A DNA stretch of 15,863 bases from Candidatus Atribacteria bacterium (GCA_003451675.1 DMCY01000002.1:1-15863); one strand, 5' to 3'; shown: positions 6,011 through 14,305, numbered from the stretch's first letter. Numbers and translations: made by a program. The notes: generated by a model not told the origin, from the letters alone.

Positions 6011-8449
6011 ATGTTTAAAAGATATACCGAAAAAGCAAAGAAGGCTATAATGATAGCTCAAGAAGAAGCGATAAACCTAAATCATGATTACATAGGAACT
6101 GAACATATTCTTATTGGTTTATTAAAAGAAGAAGAAGGAGTTGCCTCTCAGGTTTTAAAACAATTAGGGGTGCATGTAGATAAAATAGTAGAAGAGGTAG
6201 AGCGATTGGTAGGGAAAGGCGAGTATCAACAAGTAGGTGAGGTAGCGTTTACTCCTCGAGCTAAAAAAGTCTTAGAATTAGCCTCTCAAGAGGCAAGTCA
6301 ATTAAAAAATAACTATATTGGCACTGAACATATATTATTAGGGCTAATAAAAGAAGGTAGTGGAGTAGCAGTTAGAATTTTAATAGATTTAGGTATTAAT
6401 CTGGATAATATTTATTCAGAGATTATGAAAGTTCTAATGGATAGCGGAGCACAAGGTTTTCCATCTGCCCCAGGAAAAAGAACAACGAAGACTCCTGCTT
6501 TAGATGAATTTGGAAGAGATTTAATTAAATTAGCTCAAGAAGATAAATTAGACCCGGTTATTGGCAGGGGCATGGAAATTCAAAGAGTGATACAAATTTT
6601 AAGTAGAAGAAAGAAAAACAATCCCTGTATAATAGGAGAGGCCGGGGTAGGAAAGACGGCTATTGTAGAGGGTTTGGCTCAAAAGATAACTAATAATGAT
6701 GTTCCGGAGATATTAAAAGAAAAAAGAATTATCTGCCTTGATTTAGCTTTAATTGTTGCTGGTACTAAATACCGAGGTGAATTTGAAAAGAGATTAAAGA
6801 AGATTGTCAAAGAGGTTCAGGAATCAAATGATGTCATATTATTTATTGATGAAATTCATACCCTGGTAGGTGCAGGAGCCGCTGAGGGCGCAATAGACGC
6901 TTCTAATATATTAAAACCAGCCTTAGCAAGAGGAGAGCTTCAAGTTATTGGGGCAACTACTGCTGAAGAATACCGAAAGTATATAGAAAAAGATGCAGCT
7001 TTAGAGCGCAGGTTCCAACCAATTTATATTTCCGAACCTTCAATAGAGGAGACTGTTAAAATATTGCAAGGACTTAGAGACAAGTATGAAGCCCATCATA
7101 AGATAAAAATTACTGACCAAGCCTTAGAGGCAGCAGCTCATTTATCAGCTCGCTACGTTTCAGGTAGATTTTTGCCAGATAAGGCCATTGATTTGATAGA
7201 TGAAGCTGCTTCTCGGGTTAAATTACAAAATACTATTTCTCCACCCGATATGAAAGAAGTAGAAATTAAATTAAGCAAATTAAGGAAGGAAAAGGAATCA
7301 GCAGTAAAATTGCAGGAATTTGAAAAAGCAGCTCAATTGAGAGATAAAGAAAAGAAGTTAGAAATTGAACTCCAGGAAATGAAAGAAAGATGGGAGACCG
7401 GGAGAAGAGTCAATAAAGTGGGAGTTACAGAAGAAGATATTGCAGAAATTGTTTCCAGCTGGACCGGGATTCCAATTTTTTCTCTCAAAGAGGAAGAGGC
7501 GAAAAAATTGCTCCGTATGGAGGAGGAATTACATAAAAGAATAGTTGGGCAGGATGAAGCTATAATATCTATTTCTAAAGCCATAAGAAGGGCTCGAGCT
7601 GGGATGAAAAGCCCCAAACGTCCCATCGGTTCTTTTATATTTTTGGGACCTACCGGGGTAGGCAAAACAGAATTAGCCCGTACTTTAGCAGAATTTCTTT
7701 TTGGTGATGAAAATGCATTGATTAGTTTAGATATGTCAGAATATATGGAAAAATTTGCTGTTTCCCGATTAGTTGGCGCCCCTCCCGGTTATGTGGGGTA
7801 TGAAGAGGGAGGTCAGTTAACTGAAAAAGTTAGAAGAAAGCCTTATTCGGTAATTCTGTTAGACGAGATAGAAAAAGCACACCCCGATGTCTTTAATATT
7901 TTATTGCAGATTTTTGAAGATGGTAGATTGACTGATTCCCAGGGAAGAGTAGTAGATTTTAAAAATACAGTTATTATTATGACTTCCAATGTTGGGGCTA
8001 CCCTGATTAAAAAAGGAGCCACCTTAGGATTTCGGGGGACCAATGAACCTGAAGAGATTTCCTATAAAGATATAAAAAATAGAGTAATGGGAGAGTTAAA
8101 TAAGACCTTCCGACCGGAATTTTTAAATCGAATTGATGAGGTAATAGTCTTTAAATCCCTTACTAAGGAGGAAATTAAAAAAATAGCCAGTCTAATAATA
8201 AACAATGAAGTAAAAAAATTACTAGAGGAGCAAAAGATTGACATGGAAACAACAGAAGAAGTTAAAGAATTATTGACTAAAGAGGGTTATGATTCTAATT
8301 TTGGAGCTCGTCCTTTAAGGCGGACCATTGAAAGGTTGATAGAAAATCCTATTTCTGAAAAGTTATTGGCTGGTGAGTTTAAAGAAGGGGATTGTATATT
8401 AATTAAGACAAAGGGCGGGAAAATAATATTTTCTAAAAAGAAAAAATAA
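6011..8449 (+). CDS. clpC: ClpC, AAA+ unfoldase of the Clp protease
   Basis: Hexameric ATP-driven unfoldase that feeds substrates, including arginine-phosphorylated proteins, to ClpP. With the start at 6011 ([13 protein letters not shown], the family-typical beginning) the protein has 812 residues. Order: two Clp-N repeats (1-145), AAA1 with Walker A GEAGVGKT (209-216) and Walker B Asp-Glu (280-281), a middle UVR-type coiled coil ([17 protein letters not shown]), AAA2 with GPTGVGKT (546-553) and Asp-Glu (618-619), and a C-terminal small domain ([13 protein letters not shown]). The LGF tripeptide at 672-674 matches the ClpP-docking loop. An in-frame ATG at 5990 would add seven residues but has no Shine-Dalgarno sequence, while GGAAGG at 5992-5997 serves 6011. 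It is followed 24 nt later by radA. All catalytic motifs look intact. Confidence 0.97.
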   Translation: MFKRYTEKAKKAIMIAQEEAINLNHDYIGTEHILIGLLKEEEGVASQVLKQLGVHVDKIVEEVERLVGKGEYQQVGEVAFTPRAKKVLELASQEASQLKNNYIGTEHILLGLIKEGSGVAVRILIDLGINLDNIYSEIMKVLMDSGAQGFPSAPGKRTTKTPALDEFGRDLIKLAQEDKLDPVIGRGMEIQRVIQILSRRKKNNPCIIGEAGVGKTAIVEGLAQKITNNDVPEILKEKRIICLDLALIVAGTKYRGEFEKRLKKIVKEVQESNDVILFIDEIHTLVGAGAAEGAIDASNILKPALARGELQVIGATTAEEYRKYIEKDAALERRFQPIYISEPSIEETVKILQGLRDKYEAHHKIKITDQALEAAAHLSARYVSGRFLPDKAIDLIDEAASRVKLQNTISPPDMKEVEIKLSKLRKEKESAVKLQEFEKAAQLRDKEKKLEIELQEMKERWETGRRVNKVGVTEEDIAEIVSSWTGIPIFSLKEEEAKKLLRMEEELHKRIVGQDEAIISISKAIRRARAGMKSPKRPIGSFIFLGPTGVGKTELARTLAEFLFGDENALISLDMSEYMEKFAVSRLVGAPPGYVGYEEGGQLTEKVRRKPYSVILLDEIEKAHPDVFNILLQIFEDGRLTDSQGRVVDFKNTVIIMTSNVGATLIKKGATLGFRGTNEPEEISYKDIKNRVMGELNKTFRPEFLNRIDEVIVFKSLTKEEIKKIASLIINNEVKKLLEEQKIDMETTEEVKELLTKEGYDSNFGARPLRRTIERLIENPISEKLLAGEFKEGDCILIKTKGGKIIFSKKKK

Positions 8450-8473
8450 CCGGATTAAGATAGAGGGGTTAAA

Positions 8474-9847
8474 ATGGGTAAAGAAGGAAAGGCTATTTTT
8501 CGGTGCCAGCAATGTGGCTATGAATCTTCCCGATGGTTAGGGCGTTGCCCCGATTGTGGTGGATGGAATACTTTAATCGAGGAAGTATTTAAAGAAGAGA
8601 AAAAATATTCTCTTCATCCTGAAGGACATTCTATCCCCTTACCCATTAGCAAAATAGAGATAGAGGAAAGTAAAGCGAGATATAAAACAGAAATTTTGGA
8701 GTTTGATAGAGTATTGGGTGGGGGAATTGTTCCTGGTTCCCTGATTTTGGTTGGGGGAGAACCGGGCATTGGAAAATCTACCCTTCTTTTGCAAATAGCC
8801 AATTCTTTAAGTAGCAACTATGGGATAATATTATATATTTCTGCAGAAGAATCGCTTTATCAGATTAAATTAAGAGCCAGCCGATTAGGTGTTTTTGCAG
8901 AAAAGCTTTTTTTAGTTTCTGAAACCGATATAGAAGTTATAAAGAAACATATCACTGAAATTAAACCAAAAGTGGTTATTGTAGATTCCATTCAAACTAT
9001 TAATGATTACGAGATTAGTTCCTCACCGGGAAGTATTAGTCAGGTAAGAGAATGCACTGCCCAATTAATGCGTTTAGCTAAGAGTAAAGAAATTTCTATC
9101 TTTATTATCGGACATGTAACTAAAGGAGGGATACTAGCAGGGCCTAAAGTTCTTGAACATATTGTAGACACTGTTCTCTATCTGGAGGGTGAACAATATA
9201 ATATTTACCGGATACTTCGCTCTACAAAGAATAGATTTGGTTCTACTAATGAATTGGGAATATTTAAAATGGGAGAAAAAGGCTTAGTAGAGGTATTAAA
9301 CCCTTCTGAATTACTTCTTTCGGAAAAACCTTCTCATGTTTCTGGTTCAGTGGTGGCAGCTACCTTTGAAGGCAGTAGGCCATTATTAGTAGAGATGCAA
9401 GCCCTGGTGAGTTATAGCAACCTGGGTATACCTCGAAGAATGACTACTGGTGTAGACTATAATCGGGTTTTACTTATCCTGGCGGTTCTCGAAAAAAGAG
9501 TGGGATATTCCTTACACTCTCAAGATGTTCATGTAAATATTGCTGGTGGGATAAAGGTATTAGAACCTGCCTTAGATTTAGCTATTATTATGGCCATAGC
9601 TTCAAGCTTTAAGGATGTGCCAATTGATCCTGCTACAGTTATATTTGGAGAAGTAGGGCTGGCTGGAGAAGTTAGGATGGTAAATCAAGTAGAAAAACGG
9701 ATACAGGAAGTACTTAAAATGGGCTTTAAAAGATGTATTATTCCGAAAAGCAATTTAAAGAGTTTAAGCAATTTTTCATTAAAAAAAGGTTTAGAGATTA
9801 TAGGAGTAAAGACTGTTCAAGAAGCTATAAATCTTACTCTTAGTTAG
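8474..9847 (+). CDS. radA: RadA, DNA repair ATPase/helicase
   Basis: RecA-related protein that helps process recombination intermediates by promoting branch migration. The 457 residues show the N-terminal zinc finger (C11/C14, C25/C28), Walker A GEPGIGKS (95-102), Walker B ending at D171 (VVIVDSIQT), the RadA-specific KNRFG motif (252-256), and a C-terminal Lon-protease-like domain (about 290-457) with the ALDLAIIMAIASS and GEVGLAGEVR blocks. The ATG at 8474 follows GAGGGG (8463-8468) by 5 nt and lies 24 nt after clpC, so the two are probably co-transcribed, as in many Bacillota. The TAG stop lies inside a TTAGTTAGCTGGTTAGCTAG repeat block, so intergenic repeat reaches the very end of the gene. 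Confidence 0.97.
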   Translation: MGKEGKAIFRCQQCGYESSRWLGRCPDCGGWNTLIEEVFKEEKKYSLHPEGHSIPLPISKIEIEESKARYKTEILEFDRVLGGGIVPGSLILVGGEPGIGKSTLLLQIANSLSSNYGIILYISAEESLYQIKLRASRLGVFAEKLFLVSETDIEVIKKHITEIKPKVVIVDSIQTINDYEISSSPGSISQVRECTAQLMRLAKSKEISIFIIGHVTKGGILAGPKVLEHIVDTVLYLEGEQYNIYRILRSTKNRFGSTNELGIFKMGEKGLVEVLNPSELLLSEKPSHVSGSVVAATFEGSRPLLVEMQALVSYSNLGIPRRMTTGVDYNRVLLILAVLEKRVGYSLHSQDVHVNIAGGIKVLEPALDLAIIMAIASSFKDVPIDPATVIFGEVGLAGEVRMVNQVEKRIQEVLKMGFKRCIIPKSNLKSLSNFSLKKGLEIIGVKTVQEAINLTLS

Positions 9848-9871
9848 CTGGTTAGCTAGTTACCTGGTTAA
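9841..9871 (+). repeat. TTAGCTGGTTA-type word block
   Basis: Tandem imperfect 8-9-nt words (AGTTAGCTGGTTAGC, then TAGTTACCTGGTTAAG) starting in the last codon of radA. An inverted block of the same words occupies 10117-10158, so the two bracket the whole convergent gap. Confidence 0.75.
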
Positions 9872-9986
9872 GAAAATAGAATAAGGAAATTAAAAGATAA
9901 GATAGTATTGAGTATCGAGCATATAGTATATAGTGAAGAAGGAAAGAGATAGAATTCAGCAGTCAAAATTCAGAGTAAAAAGGGTA

Positions 9987-10008
9987 GGCTCTGCAAAAGC
10001 AGAAAGCC
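9987..10008. repeat. Small hairpin GGCTCTGC-AAAA-GCAG-aa-AGCC
   Basis: GGCTCTGC (9987-9994) pairs with GCAG (9999-10002) and AGCC (10005-10008), with an AAAA loop and a two-base bulge. The following GGAATCTATTAG is not a T-run. It lies beside the known-type TCATTGCGAGGAG repeat and may be part of a composite REP-like unit. Confidence 0.45.
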
Positions 10009-10028
10009 GGAATCTATTAGAAATAAAA

Positions 10029-10063
10029 TGTCATTGCGAGGAGTGTAACGACGAAGCAATCTC
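10029..10063. repeat. Dispersed palindromic repeat of the TCATTGCGAGGAG...GACGAAGCAATCTC type
   Basis: The block starts TGTCATTGCGAGGAG and ends GACGAAGCAATCTC, with ATTGC (10033-10037) inverted as GCAAT (10056-10060). This sequence is familiar as a dispersed REP-like element found in many unrelated bacterial genomes (recognition from memory, not a search). Such elements are usually mobilised in trans by REP-associated tyrosine transposases. No such gene is in the window. Confidence 0.75.
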
Positions 10064-10116
10064 AACTAACAACTTGCTTAACCGATAGACAAAGTGATTG
10101 GTAGGCCAGCAGATTA

Positions 10117-10158
10117 ATAAACCAGCTAACTAGCTAACCAAGTAACTATCTAACCAAA
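10117..10158 (-). repeat. Inverted AACCAGCTAAC-type word block
   Basis: AACCAGCTAACTAGCTAACC followed by AAGTAACTATCTAACC, the reverse-complement orientation of the block at 9841-9871. It ends exactly at the stop codon (10159-10161) of the minus-strand gene. Confidence 0.75.
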
Positions 10159-10557
10159 TTATGCAAGATTATAAATACCTAAAGTAGAGATTCTTTCTTC
10201 TTCCTTTTTAATTATTTCATTAAAATCTAAATTTAATATGTTACATATTGCAGTGGCGTAAAAAAGACTGGAACCTAATTCTGTTTCGATAATTTCTTTA
10301 CAACTATCACATAATGAGCCTTCTATATGGGTATCCATAAATTTATAGATTTCCGTTAATTTTGTATTAGAAGGAATGGTTTGTTTCTTTGCTTTAATTT
10401 TTATACAACCGCATTGCGTAACCGCTTTAGCAATTGCTCGGTTTACTCGGGCATTAGATTCTTGATATTTAGTCATAAGGTCAAGGATACTTCGATGTTG
10501 GATTAAAAATTGGTCAACACTTTTTTGAAAAGTAACATTTCCGTTTTCTTTATTCAT
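10159..10557 (-). CDS. Small conserved protein of unknown function (radA-neighbour type)
   Basis: A 132-residue soluble protein, starting MNKENGNVTF. The start at 10557 is chosen because GGGGG (10566-10570) sits 8 nt upstream. The longer in-frame reading adds 26 residues without a ribosome site. It resembles, from memory, the small Clostridia family found near radA and labelled as a DUF (sometimes DUF1573-like), with conserved blocks HRSILDLMTKYQE, VNRAIAKAVTQCGC (C49, C51), HIEGSLCDSC (C83, C86), the helical ELGSSLFYATAICNILNLD, and the ending ISTLGIYNL. The ELG-x-LFY-x-A-x-CNIL helix recalls MazG-like pyrophosphohydrolases, but the full acidic metal-binding set is not evident, so I do not assign that activity. 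Its own consensus promoter lies upstream on the minus strand. Confidence 0.85.
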   Translation of the reverse strand: MNKENGNVTFQKSVDQFLIQHRSILDLMTKYQESNARVNRAIAKAVTQCGCIKIKAKKQTIPSNTKLTEIYKFMDTHIEGSLCDSCKEIIETELGSSLFYATAICNILNLDFNEIIKKEEERISTLGIYNLA

Positions 10558-10650
10558 AATTAGTACCCCCGTGAAAGCATTTTGCCATTTAGAGAAATAC
10601 CGAGATAGTTTTAATGAAATTACTAAAGTTTTCAATTTTAACTTTATTTA

Positions 10651-10680
10651 ATTATACTTACAGGTTAAGCTCTTTGTCAA
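10651..10680 (-). promoter_or_regulatory. Consensus promoter for the small conserved gene
   Basis: On the minus strand, perfect TTGACA (10680-10675) and perfect TATAAT (10656-10651), spacing 18. The predicted start near 10644 gives a leader of about 87 nt before the ATG at 10557. Confidence 0.85.
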
Positions 10681-11131
10681 GGAATATTTATTTAGTCGTT
10701 AAGTTGTTAGTTTTAAATACAGGTTTTCAGTTTTTAGTTAATAGTTGCAAGATGCAAGGTGTAAGATTATTTAATTCACCGATTCACCGATTCACCAATT
10801 GACCGATTAGGATTAGTTGGCCAGTTAATTTAGTTACCCGGTTTACCAGTTGACCATTTAATTCTAAACGTTGATTTCGAATATAGGTTATCAGTTACAA
10901 GATAAAAGTTATTTGATACGGTTAACCATCCTGGCTTTAATTCTTCAACCGGGTAACTGGTAAACTATCTAACCGGGTAACCATCCTCACGAAATACGAT
11001 TCACGAAATACGAGATACGGATATAGTTTTGCGTTTTTCGTTTTATTACAAATACTATTCGATATTCGCTATATACATAAATATATATAATAGCCAGAAA
11101 ATAAAAAATTAAATTTAAAGGGTTCTTTATT
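10681..11131. other. Gene-free, repeat-rich divergent region
   Basis: No gene is supported in about 450 bases. Contents in order: GTTGCAAGATGCAAGG (10743-10758), an 8-bp tandem repeat (10774-10805), AATTTAGTTACCCGGTTTAC and AACCGGGTAACTGGTAAAC words in opposite orientations (10828-10857, 10947-10966), two GTAACCATCCT-like copies (near 10920 and 10977), an ACGAAATACGAGATACG block (about 10989-11020), a TTTTGCGTTTTTCGTTTTA word (11027-11045), and CTATTCGATATTCGCTATAT (11055-11074). The whole stretch lies between two divergent consensus promoters. Confidence 0.7.
10774..10805. repeat. Four tandem copies of an 8-bp unit (ATTCACCG)
   Basis: ATTCACCG, ATTCACCG, ATTCACCA, ATTGACCG in direct succession, followed by further drifted copies (ATTAGGATTAG). 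It shows local slippage-type growth within the repeat-rich gap. Confidence 0.8.
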
Positions 11132-11160
11132 TTGACAGAAATAAAGGAGCATGCTATAAT
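11132..11160 (+). promoter_or_regulatory. Consensus extended promoter for the PIN/TRAM gene
   Basis: Perfect TTGACA (11132-11137) and perfect TATAAT (11155-11160) at 17-nt spacing, with TGC before the -10 (extended form). The predicted start near 11167 leaves a leader of about 209 nt before the ATG at 11376. It is the strongest promoter in the window by consensus. Confidence 0.88.
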
Positions 11161-11166
11161 TTATTT

Positions 11167-11375
11167 GCTTTTTAGAGAATCAGAGGAATAACTTAAGAGT
11201 TTGAAGATTTAGTATTTGGGTAAATAAGTTTATTAGAGTTATAAACATCGAATTAAAAAAATTAAAGATATTAAAAGATATTACATGTAAAATACAATTT
11301 GTGAAATATAGAAAAGGGGAGGTGATAGTTCTATACTTTTTATAAAAAAAAAGCGCATAGAAGGAGGAAATAACT
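11167..11375 (+). other. Long untranslated leader of the PIN/TRAM gene
   Basis: About 209 nt, AT-rich, without the dispersed words that fill other gaps. It carries GGAGGTGAT at 11318-11326, a full 9-base complement of the 16S 3' end, but no ATG, GTG or TTG follows at usable spacing. The GTG overlapping it would give only seven codons. The true Shine-Dalgarno sequence AAGGAGG is at 11361-11367, 8 nt before the ATG. It matches no riboswitch I know. Confidence 0.5.
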
Positions 11376-12500
11376 ATGCCAGCAAAGAAAGTTTTAAGAA
11401 CCATTTTTATTGTTGCTGGTGCTGGGATAGGCTACGAGGTATATAATAAATACTATTTTAATCCTGACTTATATATTTATTATAATATTTTATATAATAT
11501 TTTAGCTACAACTGGAGGAGGAATGTTTGGTTTCTTACTTTCCCTTCTGTTTAATAGCAAAATCCAGTGTTTGTTTTCAGATATCGTTTGCCGTTTACAA
11601 AAAATACCTACTAAAAAATTTGCTACCGCCCTTATTGGATTAATTATTGGTCTTATAATTGCAAATTTATTAGCCTATTCACTCTCATTCATTCCCATAA
11701 TTGGTTACTATCTTCCCATTATATTAAGTGTTATATTGGGTATTTTAGGAATAAACATGGGAATTAATAAAAATGATGAGATAATTAATTTTTTTGGAAA
11801 TATTAGAAAATTTAATAGAGTAAGAAAAAAAGAAAATGATCGATATTATGTCCATCCCAAAATTTTAGACACGAGTGTAATTATTGATGGTCGTATTTTA
11901 GACATTTGCCAAACAGAATTTTTAGAGGGTGAGCTTATAATTCCTCGTTTTGTTTTGTCTGAGCTCCAACATATTGCCGACTCTTCAGATTCTTTAAAAA
12001 GGAACCGGGGACGCCGAGGCTTAGATATACTTAATAAAATAACTAAAATCAGAAAGAATAAAGTAAAAATTGTTGGCAAAGACTACAATGAACCCAAAGA
12101 GGTTGATGCCAAGATAATTAGACTTGCCAAAGAGATTAAAGCCAAGGTAATAACCAACGATTATAATTTGAATAAAGTTGCTCAGCTTGAGGGCATTCCT
12201 GTTTTAAACATCAATGATTTATCTAATGCTCTAAAGGCGGTTATCTTACCTGGCGAGGAAATGAATACCCAAATAATAAAGGAAGGCAAAGAACCAGAGC
12301 AGGGGATTGCTTATCTTGATGACGGTACCATGATAGTAGTGGAAGATGGACACAAATATATTGGAAAAAAAGTGAATATTTTAGTTACCAGTATTTTGCA
12401 AACTCCCGCCGGTAGGATGATCTTTGGTAGGGTAAAAAGTGTAATGGATAGAAAATCTAATGAATTTAAAAATGTAGTTAAATTGTCTTCGAGAAAATGA
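11376..12500 (+). CDS. Membrane-anchored PIN/TRAM-domain protein (YacL type)
   Basis: Predicted membrane-bound RNase-like protein of the YacL/PilT-N family, usually encoded between radA and cysS in Bacillota. The 374 residues give four likely membrane helices (about 7-25, 34-58, 83-106, 108-130), then a PIN domain starting [18 protein letters not shown] with candidate metal-binding acids D165, E196, D244 and D262, then a TRAM domain (about 298-354, ending [12 protein letters not shown]), which typically binds RNA. The ATG at 11376 follows AAGGAGG by 8 nt. B. subtilis has ispD and ispF between this gene and cysS; here only repeats follow. The cellular target is not known from sequence. All four acids are present, so it may be catalytic. 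Confidence 0.94.
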   Translation: MPAKKVLRTIFIVAGAGIGYEVYNKYYFNPDLYIYYNILYNILATTGGGMFGFLLSLLFNSKIQCLFSDIVCRLQKIPTKKFATALIGLIIGLIIANLLAYSLSFIPIIGYYLPIILSVILGILGINMGINKNDEIINFFGNIRKFNRVRKKENDRYYVHPKILDTSVIIDGRILDICQTEFLEGELIIPRFVLSELQHIADSSDSLKRNRGRRGLDILNKITKIRKNKVKIVGKDYNEPKEVDAKIIRLAKEIKAKVITNDYNLNKVAQLEGIPVLNINDLSNALKAVILPGEEMNTQIIKEGKEPEQGIAYLDDGTMIVVEDGHKYIGKKVNILVTSILQTPAGRMIFGRVKSVMDRKSNEFKNVVKLSSRK

Positions 12501-12516
12501 AGGATAGCGTATAGAA

Positions 12517-12556
12517 TTAGTTAGCTAGTTAGCTAGTTACTTGGTTAGTTAGTTAA
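12517..12556 (+). repeat. Tandem TTAGCTAGTTA-type word block
   Basis: Directly repeated imperfect 8-nt words (TTAGTTAGCTAGTTAGCTAG, then TTACTTGGTTAGTTAGTTAA) starting 16 nt after the PIN/TRAM stop. It is the same family as 9841-9871 and 15378-15418. Confidence 0.75.
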
Positions 12557-12763
12557 GGAAGCAAAATCAAAACATACAACTAGTTAACTAAATTGACTGG
12601 AAAATCGGGTAATTGGCTAACCAAATTAACTTGCATCTTGCATATTGCGACTTTTGCAATCTAAAAACGAAAAATAAAAAGCGAATAGCGAAAAACCGGT
12701 TTTTAATCTTTTTCTTAATACTAACGACTTGTACGATAAGAATAACTGAATTAATCGGCAAAT

Positions 12764-12837
12764 CGGTTACCTGGTTACTTAGTTGATAAATTAGTATTAA
12801 ACTAATTAACCAATTAACTAGCTAACCAACTAACCAG
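12764..12837 (-). repeat. Composite AACCAACTAACC word block before cysS
   Basis: Begins with + orientation words (CGGTTACCTGGTTACTTAGT), passes through AAATTAGTATTAAAC (shared exactly with 15516-15530), and ends with inverted words (AACCAATTAACTAGCTAACC). The two orientations could fold into a stem. No function is evident. Confidence 0.65.
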
Positions 12838-12868
12838 AATAATTATGAGTTGAAAGGGAACAAAAGAA

Positions 12869-14305
12869 ATGTCTTTAAAGATATACAATACCTTAACTCG
12901 AAAAAAAGAGGAGTTTGTTCCTCTTAAAAAAGGCGAAGTTGGCATGTATGTTTGTGGACCTACAGTTTACAATTACATTCATATAGGGAATGCTCGACCT
13001 TTTATAATCTTTGAAGTAGTTAGAAGGTTTTTAAAATTTAAGGGTTATAGGGTAAAATACATACAAAATTTAACTGATATAGATGATAAAATGATAAATA
13101 AAGCAAAAGAATTAAAGATTACAGTATCCGAATTAGCAGAAAAATTTATTCGAGAGTATTTTATTGATGCTGATTCACTTAATATAGAAAGAGCAGATAT
13201 TCATCCTCGAGCAACAGAACATATCAAGGAGATAATAGAGCTGGTAAAAGGGTTGGAAGAAAAAGGATATGCTTACGAAATAGAAGGATTAGAAGAAAAC
13301 GGTGATGTGTTTTTCGATGTATCTAAATTTAAAGGGTATGGAAAACTTTCTGGTCAAAATATCGAAGAATTAAAAGCGGGAGCACGAGTAGAAGTAGATG
13401 AAAGAAAAAAGGAATCTATAGATTTTGCCTTATGGAAAGGGGCGAAGGAAGGAGAACCCTCCTGGGAGAGCCCCTGGGGGAAGGGGAGACCCGGATGGCA
13501 TATTGAATGTTCAGCTATGTCGATGAAATATTTAGGAAAAACTTTTGATATACATGCTGGAGGGTCAGACCTGGTTTTTCCTCATCATGAAAATGAAATT
13601 GCCCAAAGCGAAGCTTATACTAATCAACAATTTGTAAGGTACTGGATGCATAATGGTTACCTTTGTTTAAATAATCAGAAAATGTCTAAATCTTTAGGAA
13701 ATATAATGAAAGTAAGAGATATTAGCCAGAAATACAAAGGAGAAATAATTCGGTATTTCATTCTTTCGGCTCATTATAGGAGCCCCCTTAATTTTAGCGA
13801 AGAGCAGCTTCAGCAAGCAGAGAGCAGTTTGCAGAGATTAAATAATACAATTTTTAATGTAAAACATTTATTAAAACAGGGTAAATTTAGAAAATCAAAA
13901 GATAAAGATGATGAGCTGATCTTAGAAAAAAGAAGAGAAAATAAACAAAAATTTATAGAAGCTATGGATGATGATTTTAATACTCCTGTTGCTTTAAGCC
14001 GGTTATTTGGTTTTGCCAGAGAGGTAAATATTTACCTGAACTCTCCGGGTACAAAAAATAAAGAAGTGTTAGAAAAAATTCTTAAATATTATCAGGAATT
14101 AGCCGGTGAAATATTGGGGATTTTGAAAGATTTTGGTCAAGAAGAAAGTTTCGAGCAAGAAATCAAGAAGTTAATTAAAGAGAGAGAAGAGGCGAGAAAA
14201 AAGAGGAATTGGGTTGAATCGGATCAAATTAGAGATGAATTAAAGGCAAAAGGAGTAATCTTAGAAGATACACCTGAGGGAGTAAGGTGGAAGAGGGTGA
14301 AATAG
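12869..14305 (+). CDS. cysS: Cysteinyl-tRNA synthetase
   Basis: Class I synthetase that charges tRNA-Cys with cysteine using ATP, in the cytosol. The 478 residues have the usual family length. Seen: zinc ligand C29 (MYVCGPTVYNYIHIGN), the HIGH-type signature HIGN (38-41), further zinc-site residues in WHIECSAMSMKYLG (C214) and FPHHENEIAQSEA (H239/H240, E243), KMSKS (271-275), and the C-terminal helical DALR-like region with NWVESDQIRDELKAKGV. The ATG at 12869 follows AAAGGG (12853-12858) by 10 nt. cysS after a YacL-type gene is the conserved Bacillota order. No T-box leader precedes it; the upstream DNA is repeat-rich instead. The stop codon runs into an ATAGCATAGTATAGAG repeat. Confidence 0.98.
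   Translation: MSLKIYNTLTRKKEEFVPLKKGEVGMYVCGPTVYNYIHIGNARPFIIFEVVRRFLKFKGYRVKYIQNLTDIDDKMINKAKELKITVSELAEKFIREYFIDADSLNIERADIHPRATEHIKEIIELVKGLEEKGYAYEIEGLEENGDVFFDVSKFKGYGKLSGQNIEELKAGARVEVDERKKESIDFALWKGAKEGEPSWESPWGKGRPGWHIECSAMSMKYLGKTFDIHAGGSDLVFPHHENEIAQSEAYTNQQFVRYWMHNGYLCLNNQKMSKSLGNIMKVRDISQKYKGEIIRYFILSAHYRSPLNFSEEQLQQAESSLQRLNNTIFNVKHLLKQGKFRKSKDKDDELILEKRRENKQKFIEAMDDDFNTPVALSRLFGFAREVNIYLNSPGTKNKEVLEKILKYYQELAGEILGILKDFGQEESFEQEIKKLIKEREEARKKRNWVESDQIRDELKAKGVILEDTPEGVRWKRVK

Larger units (their letters stand above)
9848..10158. other. Convergent gap radA / small conserved gene, built of repeats
   Basis: No gene is supported. In order it holds the TTAGCTGGTTA block, a GAGTATCGAGCATATAGTAT word (9909-9936) shared with the region after cysS, a small hairpin at 9987-10008, the TCATTGCGAGGAG palindromic repeat (10029-10063), and an inverted AACCAGCTAACTAGCTAACC block (10117-10158). 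No T-run follows any hairpin on either strand, so I cannot name an intrinsic terminator. Confidence 0.7.
12501..12868. other. Repeat-filled gap between the PIN/TRAM gene and cysS
   Basis: No gene is supported. It holds tandem TTAGTTAGCTAGTTAGCTAG words (12517-12556), mixed-orientation words (12578-12628), TTGCATCTTGCATATTGCG (12630-12648), a 14-bp perfect palindrome AAAAACCGGTTTTT (12691-12704), AATACTAACGACTTGTACG (12717-12735), and a long inverted-orientation block (12764-12837) ending near the cysS ribosome site. The module AAATTAGTATTAAAC (12788-12802) recurs at 15516-15530. No T-box leader signature was found before cysS. Confidence 0.7.

Noticed and set aside
10159..10557. Calling the small minus-strand gene a MazG pyrophosphohydrolase
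   Set aside because: One helix is suggestive, but the full acidic metal-binding pattern of MazG is not evident, so function is left open.
10614..10802. Plus-strand open frame of 62 codons
   Set aside because: It overlaps the promoter and leader of the minus-strand gene and the 8-bp tandem repeat, with no ribosome site and no recognisable domain.
11180..11404. Minus-strand open frame of 74 codons over the PIN/TRAM leader
   Set aside because: It is opposite to a strong promoter-driven leader and overlaps the real gene start. Its composition is that of AT-rich antisense.
12691..12704. AAAAACCGGTTTTT as an intrinsic terminator
   Set aside because: It is a perfect palindrome with only a 4-bp GC core and no room for a loop, and it lies about 190 nt after the upstream stop. 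A terminator is not convincing.
12501..12868. CRISPR array or T-box leader before cysS
   Set aside because: The repeats are short, drifting and in both orientations without regular spacers, and no T-box core sequence was found.
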